From Flavobacterium cucumis (GTDB lineage: Bacteria; Bacteroidota; Bacteroidia; Flavobacteriales; Flavobacteriaceae): DNA of 52,642 nt. The notes under the pieces were generated by a model, which saw only the letters and a list, made by a program, of their open reading frames with translations, was not told the DNA's origin and did no database searches. The stretch spans positions 1 through 52,642 of the forward strand of contig NZ_FRYK01000007.1 in the NCBI RefSeq assembly GCF_900148835.1, in the 5' to 3' direction. Shown here one piece after another: positions 15,170-24,023 of this stretch (position 1 is its first letter; each line of letters opens with the position of its first letter). The translations under genes were made by a program, and so were the position numbers.

Positions 15170-18100
15170 TTAATCTAATAGTGGTGGAACACCTGCTGTA
15201 GCTAATTGTTTTTCTAAAGCAGGCAGAGCAACCTCTATAAACTTAGTGATTGAAGGTTCTAACCTTTCAAAAAGTATTTTAGCTATAGCTAAACTTTCCA
15301 TATGCATTCTTGTAGGACCATAAGTTGTATTAAATCCACCTTGAGCTACAGATAGTCTAGAAGAAATAGATTGTACATCTTTCTCACCAATTTCATCTTT
15401 TGAAGAATTACCATTCAATTGCTGCTCAATTGCATACATTTCCATTTTCAAATTACTTAATTTTTTTTCAAGAACTCCTGGTTGTTGTGTTGCGAATACA
15501 GCAGCTTTTTCGAGGGCTATAAGTCGTTTAGATGCTTTTCTGAAATTGCTTAAAGCTACATCAACCTTGGTTTTAAATGTTGTTAAGTCATTTAAATAAC
15601 TTTCAACACCATTTTGCATTGGATTTTCCAAAACATTATTAGAAATAGCCTCTACTTCAAAAGTTTGGGGTTGTGATACTGCAGTAACCTCTCCTTTAAT
15701 ATTAACATACATCGCTACCGTGTAAGTTCCTGCTAATACAAACGTACTAGCCCTTGAATCAGATGGGTTATCACTAATTCTATCACTTGTCAACGATGTA
15801 GCAATTGGTCTTTTTAAATTCCACGATATTCTGTTAAAACCCTTTCTGTAGGGAGCATTAATTCGAGTAACAATACCTCCTTTAGCATCTTTAATTTCAA
15901 AAACAACAAAACTATTCGATTCATTCTTTTCGTTATCTAATGCTTCCCAACCAGGAAATGGAATGTCTTTGTTTTCTTTTTTTAACTTTTTTTCATTTTT
16001 CTGACGAACCGATTTTAAAGTTTCAATTTCATTAGGAAGATAATACGTAAATAAAGCACCAAAATCAGGATTTGAGGCAGTGTAATGACTCTCGCCTTGA
16101 CTCGAGGTTCCACCACTTATTGGCTTATATTGCAAAGCCTTTCTTGGTTTAAACAACGTTGGTTTAGATAAATTATCCTTATTAAAATCTCTTAAAGCAC
16201 TGTAATCATCTAAAATGTAAAACCCGCGTCCAAAAGAAGCTACCACTAAATCATTTTCTCTTTTTTGAATGGCTAAATCTCGAAACGAAATTGTCGGTAA
16301 ACCGTCTGAAAATTTAATCCACTCCTCCCCTTGATTAAATGAAACGTATATTCCATATTCTGTCGCTAAAAACAATAAATTTGGATTAACATGATCTTGA
16401 ACAATACGCCAAACTAAAGTTTGTTCCGGAAGCCCTTTAATTATAGGCTTCCAAACAGTTCCCCCATTCGTACTTTTCAATAAATAAGGTTTGTAATCCC
16501 CAAATTTATGATTATCTAAAGCTACATAAACCGTACTAGCATCATGTAAATCGGCTTTAATATCATTAACAAAAGCACTAGCAGGTACATTCGGTAAATT
16601 GGAAACTAGAACTTTTGTCCATGAGGTACCTCCGTTTTTTGTAAATTGGATTATCCCATCATCTGTTCCTGCGTAAATAATGTTTTCATCAACTGCTGAT
16701 TCAGAAAGCGAAGTAATGGTATTGTAGGTAGACATTGCATAGACGTCCCATGCGGCATCCCAACTCTTTTGTTTGCCCATTATGGGAAGTGTAATACGCT
16801 CTTCATTTTTAGTCAAATCTTTAGAAATTGGAGTCCAACTATCCCCTCTATTTTCTGATTTCCAAACTCTTTGAGTCCCAAAATAAATTCGCTTTGGATC
16901 ATGACTACTTACAAGAATTGGAGAATCCCAATTATTGCGTTCATAAGGTTCATCAACCCCTTCTTGAGGTTTTATAAAAATTGCCTCTCCAGTAGTTCTA
17001 TCAATACGATGTAAATTTCCTTGTTGAGATTGAGCATAAACAATATTAGGGTTTCCAGGTTCTGTTGCAGGTTGATGTCCATCGCCTCCTAAGAGTACAA
17101 ACCAATCCGAATTGGCAATACCATCAACTTTATTGGTTCTAGAAGGACCTCCTTGCGAATTATTGTCTTGTGTTCCTCCAAAAACATTATAAAAGGGTTG
17201 GGCATCATCAACAGCAACCTTATAAAACTGAGTTATGGGTAAGTTATTGATAAATTTCCATGTTTTGGTATCATCAAATGACTCATAAATTCCACCGTCT
17301 GTCCCTACTAACAAATAATTCGGATCATTAGACTTAAAAGTTAAAGAATGATTATCGGAGTGTTTATTGCTCTCATTCATCATGTAGAAATTTTTACCCC
17401 CATCTTCAGAAACTTGCACACGCACATCCATCAAATAAATTTTATCAAACTTATAGGGTGAAGCAACGAGTTCTTGATAATAATGTGGTCCTGTACCGCC
17501 TGAAACAGTATTTGACATTTTTACCCAACTAGCACCCTTGTTATCGGAACGATAAATAGCTCCTTTTTTTCTATCTAACTCTATAGCTGCATAAAGAACA
17601 TCGGGATTAATAGGTGATATCGCCAAACCTATTTTTCCCATTTCAGTAGTTGGTAAACCTGTAGTTAATTTACCCCAAGTTTCACCACCATCAGTACTTT
17701 TATACAATGCAGTACCTTCACCTCCACCTACATAAGCAGCTACAGTTCTGTGCCGTTGCCAAGTAGCAGCATATAAAACATTCGCATTTCTGGGATCAAT
17801 AACTAAATCGGTAACTCCTGTCCATTCATTACTACTTAAAACTAACTTCCAAGTGGCACCACCATCAGTTGTTTTATATAGGCCGCGTTCACCGCCCGAA
17901 CTCCATAATGGACCTTGAGAAGCGACCCAAATTTCATTTGAATTCTTTGGGTTAACAATGATTTTTGAAATGTGCTCCGATTTTTTTAAACCTTTATTTT
18001 TCCAACTCTTTCCACCATCATAACTTACATATATACCATGACCTATACCAACGTGACGTCCACCAACGTTTTCTCCAGTACCCAACCAAATAGTTGAGGG

Positions 18101-18412
18101 ATTGCTAGGATCCAGTGTTATACAACCTGTGGAATAAAACGACTCTTTATCGGTTAATGGAATCCAAGTAGTTCCTGAATTTTCTGTTTTCCAAACACCA
18201 CCCGAACTCACCGCTACATACCAAACACTTTGATTGTTTGGATCTATAACAATATCCGATATTCTCCCCGACATAAATGCTGGGCCAATACTTCTAAATT
18301 TCAATCCTGTCAAACTTGAATCTTTCTTTGTCTCTTGTTTAACTTGTGCTTTTGCTGTGAAGAAAAAACAGCCAAATAAGCCTAAAATAAGTAACTTTTT
18401 TGAAATAGTCAT
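15170..18412 (-). CDS. Large exported VPS10/sortilin-like protein with Asp-box repeats
   Basis: 1080 residues with signal peptide (ISKKLLILGLFGCFFFTAKA, cleaved before Q). Many BNR/Asp-box motifs mark beta-propeller blades: SYDGGKSWKN, TTDGGATWKL, STDGGETWGK, SDNKGASWVK, TKNGGTSWTK, STNGGTVWKP and FNQGEEW. The region from about 770 to 920 is beta-sandwich-like (GTYTVAMYVN), and the C-terminal 150 residues are helical (KVDVALSNFRKASKRL). No type IX sorting tail is present, so it probably stays periplasmic or surface associated. Often annotated as glycosyl hydrolase, but catalytic residues are not evident. A TAAATTTG -7 box lies at 18430-18437 on the minus strand. Confidence 0.88.
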   Translation of the reverse strand: MTISKKLLILGLFGCFFFTAKAQVKQETKKDSSLTGLKFRSIGPAFMSGRISDIVIDPNNQSVWYVAVSSGGVWKTENSGTTWIPLTDKESFYSTGCITLDPSNPSTIWLGTGENVGGRHVGIGHGIYVSYDGGKSWKNKGLKKSEHISKIIVNPKNSNEIWVASQGPLWSSGGERGLYKTTDGGATWKLVLSSNEWTGVTDLVIDPRNANVLYAATWQRHRTVAAYVGGGEGTALYKSTDGGETWGKLTTGLPTTEMGKIGLAISPINPDVLYAAIELDRKKGAIYRSDNKGASWVKMSNTVSGGTGPHYYQELVASPYKFDKIYLMDVRVQVSEDGGKNFYMMNESNKHSDNHSLTFKSNDPNYLLVGTDGGIYESFDDTKTWKFINNLPITQFYKVAVDDAQPFYNVFGGTQDNNSQGGPSRTNKVDGIANSDWFVLLGGDGHQPATEPGNPNIVYAQSQQGNLHRIDRTTGEAIFIKPQEGVDEPYERNNWDSPILVSSHDPKRIYFGTQRVWKSENRGDSWTPISKDLTKNEERITLPIMGKQKSWDAAWDVYAMSTYNTITSLSESAVDENIIYAGTDDGIIQFTKNGGTSWTKVLVSNLPNVPASAFVNDIKADLHDASTVYVALDNHKFGDYKPYLLKSTNGGTVWKPIIKGLPEQTLVWRIVQDHVNPNLLFLATEYGIYVSFNQGEEWIKFSDGLPTISFRDLAIQKRENDLVVASFGRGFYILDDYSALRDFNKDNLSKPTLFKPRKALQYKPISGGTSSQGESHYTASNPDFGALFTYYLPNEIETLKSVRQKNEKKLKKENKDIPFPGWEALDNEKNESNSFVVFEIKDAKGGIVTRINAPYRKGFNRISWNLKRPIATSLTSDRISDNPSDSRASTFVLAGTYTVAMYVNIKGEVTAVSQPQTFEVEAISNNVLENPMQNGVESYLNDLTTFKTKVDVALSNFRKASKRLIALEKAAVFATQQPGVLEKKLSNLKMEMYAIEQQLNGNSSKDEIGEKDVQSISSRLSVAQGGFNTTYGPTRMHMESLAIAKILFERLEPSITKFIEVALPALEKQLATAGVPPLLD

Positions 18413-18429
18413 TTGTGTTAGTTTTATTT

Positions 18430-18437
18430 CAAATTTA
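18430..18437 (-). promoter_or_regulatory. -7 box of the Asp-box protein gene
   Basis: The minus strand reads TAAATTTG 17 bases before the ATG at 18412. A good -33 TTG at the usual spacing is not seen. Confidence 0.4.
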
Positions 18438-18718
18438 ACTATTCAATAAGATATAAATAAATTTTTTATAGATTTATAACATTTAATCCATTTTTATTGA
18501 TAATTCATCAACCAAAAAAATAGCAAGAGTGTAATGAAAATTGTGCTTTGAAATTAATGAAGCTTTTTAAAAATAACACATGCACTTCAAAAAGCACTAT
18601 AAAGCATTCCAATTTTAAAATTATCCCACCCTACCTATTCGCAATCTATAAAACCAAAACCATACCAAGATTTACACCAAACACTCCAAGATTTTTTCCA
18701 TTTCTCAAATTTCTAAAA

Positions 18719-19400
18719 TCCGTGTTCCAAAAAATCCGCTACCATCCACCTTCGCTTTAGTGAATCCGTCCCCATCCGCGTTTTGCCAAAGTAAATCTGC
18801 GTCATCCACGTCCCAAATTTTAACCATTCCTCCCCAATTAAAATTTTAAAAATTCCTAAAATTTCTTCAATCCGTGTTCCAAAAAATCCGCTGCCATCCG
18901 CCTTCGCTTTAGCGAACCCTTTTTAACCACAAAGCAAGCCAAAGAAAAACCCGCGACCACCAGTCAAATCTGTGTCATCCGCGTTCAAAATTTCAAAGAT
19001 TCCTCCTCAATTAAAATTTTAAAAATTCCTAAAATTTCTCCAATCCGTGTTCCAAAAAATCCGCTACCATGCGCCTTCGCTTTAGCGAACCATTATTTAA
19101 CCGCAAAGAAAACCAAAGAAAAACCCGCGACCACCAGTCAAATCCGCATCATCCGCGTTCAAAATTTCAAAGATTCCTCCCCAATTAAAATTTTAAAAAT
19201 TCCTAAAATTTCTTCAATCCGTGTTCCAAAAAATCCGCTGCCATCCGCCTTCGCTTTAGCGAACCTTTATTTAACCGCAAAGAAAACCAAAGAAAAACCC
19301 GCGACCACCAATCAAATCCGCGTCATCCGCGTCCCAAATTTTAACCATTCCTTCCCAATTAAAATTTTAAAAATTCCCAAAATTTCTCCAATCCGTGTTC
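18719..19400. repeat. 174-bp tandem repeat field, about four units
   Basis: The landmark TCCGTGTTCC recurs at 18719, 18871, 19044, 19218 and 19392, giving spacings of 152, 173, 174 and 174 bases. Each unit holds ATCCGC-type words, CTTCGCTTTAGCGAA (an imperfect hairpin), an A-rich stretch and AATTAAAATTTTAAAAATTCC. The first unit is shortened and more diverged; the last is partial. Units lack a shared open frame. A related GC-richer fragment occurs at about 48820-48862 in the integrative element. The flanks 18450-18700 and 19400-19507 show no gene. Confidence 0.85.
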
Positions 19401-19522
19401 CTAATAACCAGAAACTTAAAACAAAAATAACCAACACCCCACCTCAGCGAATCCACGTCATCCGCATACCAAAACAAAAAATAAAAAATCAAGAAAATTG
19501 GCTTAAATTGCAAAAAAAAACA

Positions 19523-20113
19523 ATGTCCATTCAGGAAAAAGTTGCATCAGTAGAAACTCTGTATCAAAACCTTGAAATAGAGATCACTACATTCCAAAAA
19601 GAAACCAAACTAAGTTGTGTTGCCGGTTGTGGAAAATGCTGTTCCACTCCAGAAATTGATGCTTCACCACTAGAGTTCCTACCTTGGGCATTTCATATTT
19701 TTAAAACCGGAAAAGCTGAGGAAACACTCCAAGAATTAGAACAAAACACAACTAGCACTTGTTTCCTTTACCGTCCAAAATCGCTAACCGAGTTTACTTC
19801 AGGAAATTGTAGTACCTACCAATATCGAGGATTAATTTGTCGCCTTTTCGGCTTTGGAGCTACTACAGACAAATACGGAAAACTTCGAATTGCAACTTGC
19901 AACATCATTAAAGAAGGACAAAAAGAAAATTTTGAAAAGGCTACTACTGCTATAAATTCAAATTTATCAGCACCTATTTTTACGGAATATTACATGCAGC
20001 TCTCACAAATAGATTTCAAGTTAGGAAATATATTTCTACCTGTAAACAAAGCCATGAAAATGGCAATAGAAGAAGTACTACAATATTACGCTTATCGAGA
20101 ATTCGAAATATAA
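19523..20113 (+). CDS. YkgJ-type cysteine cluster protein
   Basis: 196 residues from the ATG at 19523; a TTG five codons upstream is less likely. The N-terminal third carries SCVAGCGKCCSTPEID, the C-x3-C-x2-CC cluster of the YkgJ/zinc- or iron-chelating family, and a second group GNCSTYQYRGLICRLFGFGA supplies further cysteines, as usual for the family. No membrane segment. Such proteins are thought to bind Zn or an Fe-S centre, but the cellular role is unsettled. It is monocistronic between the repeat field and the VWA/AAA pair. Confidence 0.85.
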   Translation: MSIQEKVASVETLYQNLEIEITTFQKETKLSCVAGCGKCCSTPEIDASPLEFLPWAFHIFKTGKAEETLQELEQNTTSTCFLYRPKSLTEFTSGNCSTYQYRGLICRLFGFGATTDKYGKLRIATCNIIKEGQKENFEKATTAINSNLSAPIFTEYYMQLSQIDFKLGNIFLPVNKAMKMAIEEVLQYYAYREFEI

Positions 20114-20465
20114 TTTATTGACAAAAAGTTGCTGTACTAACGAGAAGTATTTCATGAAACTATTTTTCAAAATTACGAATTGCACCGGTTCTTAAGTGTT
20201 AGGTTTAGCTATTGTTTATCATTAAATCATAAGTTTCACACCTCTCTTCGAATGTTTGTTAATTGTAAATATTGACTCTAAAACGGATAATACCTCAGAA
20301 AAATAATACGAAAATCATACAACTTCAGCTACAAAACAATTTTCATAGGCAAAATCAATCGAAAAATTGATAGGGTTGTTGAAATAACTTTTACATCAAA
20401 AACCAATCGTACTATCTCAACCTCATACTACTTTTAACTAAAAATTAATACTCGTTATTGAACTT
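20114..20465. other. Intergenic region without a gene
   Basis: About 350 bases of AT-rich DNA between the cysteine-cluster gene and the VWA gene. I see no plausible frame, tRNA or strong terminator. Promoter elements for the VWA/AAA pair should lie here, but no clean TTTG/TAnnTTTG combination stands out. Confidence 0.4.
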
Positions 20466-20484
20466 TACGCTGTAAAACAGCGTA
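20466..20484 (+). promoter_or_regulatory. Hairpin in the leader of the VWA gene
   Basis: TACGCTGT, AAA and ACAGCGTA form a perfect 8-bp stem with a three-base loop, ending 11 bases before the ATG at 20496. It is followed by ATTTTATAATT rather than a full T-run, so it may act as a weak attenuator, a translation-affecting hairpin or an operator. Confidence 0.4.
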
Positions 20485-20495
20485 ATTTTATAATT

Positions 20496-21617
20496 ATGAA
20501 AAAAGAGAGTAAAAAAGGTTTTTATTTCAAACCGTATGAAGCCCCTTTTCAAACCCCTTTTGAAAAACTATTTGACATCTTCAAAGAGTTAATTACGTAT
20601 ACCTCTGGCGATTTTGATGAAGCTATTAGCTGGCTTAGACAACTAGATGTTGAATACAAACTCACCACCGAGGAGTATACCATAGATGATTTCATTGAAG
20701 ACTTAAAAGCTAGAGGCTACATCCGAGAAGAATTTGAAGACGACGGAACTTCAGGAGGCATCGGAATTACGGCTAAAACAGAACGCGCTATAAGACAAAG
20801 CGCATTGGAACAAATTTTTGGTAACCTCAACAAATCTGGAAATGGAAATCACAAAACCAAATATGCGGGTATTGGGGACGAACATACTGGGGAGTACCGA
20901 GAATTTCAGTTTGGCGATAGTCTAGAACAAATTTCTCTAACCGAAAGTTTGAAAAACGCGCAAATCAATAATGGAGTTGCCAATTTTTCAATCACGGAGC
21001 AAGATTTAATTGTAGAGGAAGCTCAATTTAAATCTCAAATGTCTACAGTTCTCATGATTGATATTTCGCACAGCATGATATTGTATGGGGAAGATCGAAT
21101 CACTCCTGCAAAAAAAGTAGCTATGGCGCTTGCCGAACTCATAACAACCCGTTATCCAAAAGATACTTTAGACATTTTGGTTTTTGGAAACGATGCTTGG
21201 ACCATTAAAATTCAAGATTTACCTTATTTGAAAGTGGGACCTTATCATACCAATACGGTGGCAGGTTTGCAATTGGCAATGGATATTTTAAGACGAAAAA
21301 GAAATACCAATAAACAAATTTTCATGATTACCGATGGTAAACCCAGCTGCGTGCGTGAAAAAGATGGCAGGTACTACATGAACAGTAATGGACTCGATGA
21401 ATATATCGTGGATAAATGTTACAACCAAGCGCAGCAAGCAAGAAAATTACACATTCCCATAACCACTTTTATGATTGCCAACGATCCTTACTTGCAGCAA
21501 TTTGTTGATAATTTTACAGAAGCCAATCAAGGTAAGGCTTTCTATACGGGATTAAAAGGATTAGGTGAAATGATTTTCACGGATTATGAAAACAACAGAA
21601 AGAAAAAAATTAAATAA
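20496..21617 (+). CDS. VWA-domain protein, partner of MoxR-type AAA ATPase
   Basis: 373 residues. The C-terminal half is a von Willebrand A domain with the metal-ion site DISHS (Asp189, Ser191, Ser193), a Thr in NTVAGLQLAM and ITDGKPS. The N-terminal 180 residues are helical and acidic. No signal peptide, so it is cytosolic. The AAA gene follows after 36 bases. In MoxR/VWA pairs the ATPase and VWA protein form a chaperone-like machine that matures or inserts cofactors into client proteins. The client is not apparent from the neighbours here. Confidence 0.88.
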   Translation: MKKESKKGFYFKPYEAPFQTPFEKLFDIFKELITYTSGDFDEAISWLRQLDVEYKLTTEEYTIDDFIEDLKARGYIREEFEDDGTSGGIGITAKTERAIRQSALEQIFGNLNKSGNGNHKTKYAGIGDEHTGEYREFQFGDSLEQISLTESLKNAQINNGVANFSITEQDLIVEEAQFKSQMSTVLMIDISHSMILYGEDRITPAKKVAMALAELITTRYPKDTLDILVFGNDAWTIKIQDLPYLKVGPYHTNTVAGLQLAMDILRRKRNTNKQIFMITDGKPSCVREKDGRYYMNSNGLDEYIVDKCYNQAQQARKLHIPITTFMIANDPYLQQFVDNFTEANQGKAFYTGLKGLGEMIFTDYENNRKKKIK

Positions 21618-21653
21618 TTATACCCTGTTTTAATAGATTAAAACAACAACATT

Positions 21654-23108
21654 ATGAATCAAATCAAAACATTAGGCGCTTTAAAAGCAACGGGATATCA
21701 ATCAAAATCAATTAAAGACGAACTCAGAGATAACCTACGAAAAAAAATTCAAAACGGAGAACCTACTTTTGAAGGGGTTCATGGTTTTGAAAATTCGGTG
21801 ATACCTGAATTAGAAAGGGCTATTTTATCAAAACACAATATAAATCTTCTTGGATTACGAGGACAAGCCAAAACACGATTGGCAAGAAAAATGGTAACGC
21901 TTTTAGACGAATACATTCCGTTTGTATCAGGTTCTGAGATTAATGATGATCCCTTTCAACCCATTTCAAGATATGCTAAAGATAAAATCGCAGAATTAGG
22001 AGACGAAACACCTATTTCATGGCTGCATAGAAACGATCGTTTTTATGAAAAACTAGCAACTCCAGATGTTACCGTTGCAGATTTAATTGGGGATATCGAC
22101 CCCATAAAAGCAGCCAATTTAAAATTATCATATGCCGATGATCGCGTGATTCACTTTGGGATGATTCCGAGAGCCAACCGCTGTATTTTCGTCATCAATG
22201 AATTACCCGATTTGCAAGCGAGAATTCAAGTATCTTTATTTAATATTTTACAAGAAGGCGATATTCAAATTAGAGGTTTTAAACTGCGTATGCCGTTAGA
22301 CATGCAATTCATATTTACGGCCAATCCTGAAGATTACACCAACAGAGGAAGTATCGTCACACCGCTAAAAGACAGAATTGGTTCTCAAATTTTAACCCAC
22401 TATCCCGAAACAATCGAGATTGCGAAAACAATTACCCATCAAGAGGCCAAACTGGATAAGATACAAACAGATACGGTTTATGTACCTAACTTAGCAAAAG
22501 ATTTATTAGAACAAATAAGCTTTGAGGCTAGAGATAGCGAATATATCGATTACAAATCTGGTGTTTCAGCTCGTATGAGCATCACTGCTTATGAAAACTT
22601 ACTCAGTACCGCAGAGCGCAGAGCATTACGAAACGGAACCGATAAAACAACACTACGACTATCTGATTTTATGGGGGTAATACCAGCTATAACAGGAAAA
22701 GTAGAACTCGTTTATGAAGGGGAGCAAGAAGGTGCTGCTCAAGTAGCTATTAACCTGATTGAAAATGCCATACACACTTTCTTTCCTGCCTATTTCCCTA
22801 AAATCGAAAGAATTGAGAAATTAGATGAGAAAAACGTCTATAGTGATGTTATTGAATGGTTTATAGCGTCTGGATTTGAACTTTTAGACGAGTGTAGCGA
22901 TCAAGAATATAAAGAAATTCTAGACGATGTAACACCTCTAGAAGCACTTATTAACGAATACCAACCGAATACGCTACCAGAAGACAAATACTTTCTCAAA
23001 GAATTTGTATTATGGGGATTGGTAGCCTATAAAAAACTAAGCAAAGATAGATTTGAAAACGGATATCACTTCAAAGATCCGTTCGGAAGCTACATCAATA
23101 AACTGTAA
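21654..23108 (+). CDS. MoxR/ChlI-type AAA+ ATPase
   Basis: 484 residues. Walker A-like loop GLRGQAKT (67-74), then the inserted helices typical of the MoxR/Mg-chelatase clade, Walker B CIFVINE (177-183, Glu183), a sensor region FIFTANPEDYTNRG and an arginine-containing PLKDRIG. The C-terminal lid is followed by an acidic helical tail. It is annotated in related genomes as magnesium chelatase, but no chlorophyll or cobalamin genes are near, so a general AAA/VWA chaperone with the preceding protein is more likely. A terminator follows the stop. Confidence 0.88.
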   Translation: MNQIKTLGALKATGYQSKSIKDELRDNLRKKIQNGEPTFEGVHGFENSVIPELERAILSKHNINLLGLRGQAKTRLARKMVTLLDEYIPFVSGSEINDDPFQPISRYAKDKIAELGDETPISWLHRNDRFYEKLATPDVTVADLIGDIDPIKAANLKLSYADDRVIHFGMIPRANRCIFVINELPDLQARIQVSLFNILQEGDIQIRGFKLRMPLDMQFIFTANPEDYTNRGSIVTPLKDRIGSQILTHYPETIEIAKTITHQEAKLDKIQTDTVYVPNLAKDLLEQISFEARDSEYIDYKSGVSARMSITAYENLLSTAERRALRNGTDKTTLRLSDFMGVIPAITGKVELVYEGEQEGAAQVAINLIENAIHTFFPAYFPKIERIEKLDEKNVYSDVIEWFIASGFELLDECSDQEYKEILDDVTPLEALINEYQPNTLPEDKYFLKEFVLWGLVAYKKLSKDRFENGYHFKDPFGSYINKL

Positions 23109-23135
23109 TTCTTTTTTATACCAAATCTGTTGTTG

Positions 23136-23177
23136 AAATCGGATGAATTCTCTTTGAATTTATCCGATTTTATTTTT
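23136..23177 (+). terminator. Terminator of the VWA/AAA operon
   Basis: AAATCGGATGAATTC (23136-23150) pairs with GAATTTATCCGATTT (23156-23170) with one mismatch and a five-base loop, followed by TATTTTT. The hairpin is symmetrical enough to act on the convergent Nudix transcript as well. Confidence 0.8.
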
Positions 23178-23689
23178 CAGACGCTATAATAAGTACCTAT
23201 CACCTTTCGTATTGAAACAAAGCCTATTTGATTCAAATCAATTGCAGCGCGTTTTACCCAAATCAACTCCTGAATCTCATCCTCAGCAGCTACCTGAATC
23301 ACATCACTTGCCAAACTACATTCATAAAAAATATCCATCGTTCTATACGGTACATTTTTATACAAATAATTGTTTGGTGAAGTTGTGATATATTTTAAAT
23401 CAGAGGGTTTTAAATTCATACCCAACTCCTCTTTAATCTCTCTACAAGCCGCTTCCTCAGCTGTTTCATCTGGATCGATAAACCCACCTGGCAAATCCCA
23501 CTTGCCTTTGTCTGGATCCACATTTCGAACCGTAAACAATACTTTATCCTCAAACGTAAAAATAATTGCTACAGCCGCTGCTATATTATGATAATACGTA
23601 AAGCCACAATCATCACACAAAAAACGACGATTATCAGGAAATGTAAAATGAGTCGACCCACAACTTGGACAAAATTTAAAAAAAGTCAT
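23177..23689 (-). CDS. Nudix hydrolase with N-terminal zinc ribbon
   Basis: 170 residues. The N-terminus has FCPSCGSTHF and FLCDDCGF, a CxxC/CxxC zinc ribbon as in NudC-like and related Nudix enzymes. The Nudix box is GFIDPDETAEEAACREIKEELG (matches G-x5-E-x7-RE-U-x-EE-x-G-U), which binds Mg and cleaves nucleoside diphosphate-linked substrates. The short length and lack of the NudC SQPWPFPxS motif leave the substrate open. Its start is only a few bases from a heptanucleotide repeat array, so its promoter lies within or beyond repeats. Confidence 0.9.
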   Translation of the reverse strand: MTFFKFCPSCGSTHFTFPDNRRFLCDDCGFTYYHNIAAAVAIIFTFEDKVLFTVRNVDPDKGKWDLPGGFIDPDETAEEAACREIKEELGMNLKPSDLKYITTSPNNYLYKNVPYRTMDIFYECSLASDVIQVAAEDEIQELIWVKRAAIDLNQIGFVSIRKVIGTYYSV

Positions 23690-23693
23690 TTAA

Positions 23694-23728
23694 TTTAGTG
23701 ATTAGTGATTAGTGATTAGTGATTAGTG
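23694..23728. repeat. Heptanucleotide array, ATTAGTG x5
   Basis: Five head-to-tail copies of ATTAGTG (first copy TTTAGTG) lie five bases upstream of the Nudix start codon. Read on the other strand the unit is CACTAAT, the same heptamer in rotation as ACTAATC before umuC (50586). Confidence 0.85.
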
Positions 23729-23734
23729 CAAATT

Positions 23735-24001
23735 TACTTTTTACTTTTTACTTTTTACTTTTTACTTTTTACTTTTTACTTTTTACTTTTTACTTTTTAC
23801 TTTTTACTTTTTACTTTTTACTTTTTACTTTTTACTTTTCACTTCTCACTTCTCACTTTTCACTTTTCACTTCTCACTTCTCACTTCTCACTTCTCACTT
23901 CTCACTTCTCACTTCTCACTTCTCACTTTTCACTTTTCACTTTTCACTTTTCACTTTTCACTTTTCACTTTTCACTTCTCACTTCTCACTTCTCACTTTT
24001 T
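23735..24001. repeat. Long heptanucleotide array, about 38 units
   Basis: The 7-base unit begins as TTTTTAC (about 14 copies) and then varies between TTTTCAC and TTCTCAC in blocks. It ends 23 bases before the glycosyltransferase ATG. Because seven is not divisible by three, all forward frames stay open and give artificial heptapeptide-repeat translations. Block structure (runs of identical variants) indicates expansion and contraction by slippage or unequal exchange. Confidence 0.95.
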
Positions 24002-24023
24002 AAAAAATAACTACTTTTACAAC

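Noticed and set aside
18548..18760. 70-residue frame before the repeat field
   Set aside because: No domain pattern or promoter, and its end runs into the first 174-bp unit.
18719..19400. CRISPR array
   Set aside because: Units are 174 bases long and similar throughout, without short repeats and unique spacers; no cas genes are present. The heptamer arrays have no spacers either.
23719..24010. Two open frames of 94 residues with LLFTFYF-type repeats
   Set aside because: They are translations of the heptanucleotide array; every frame stays open because the unit has no stop codon. No promoter or folded domain.
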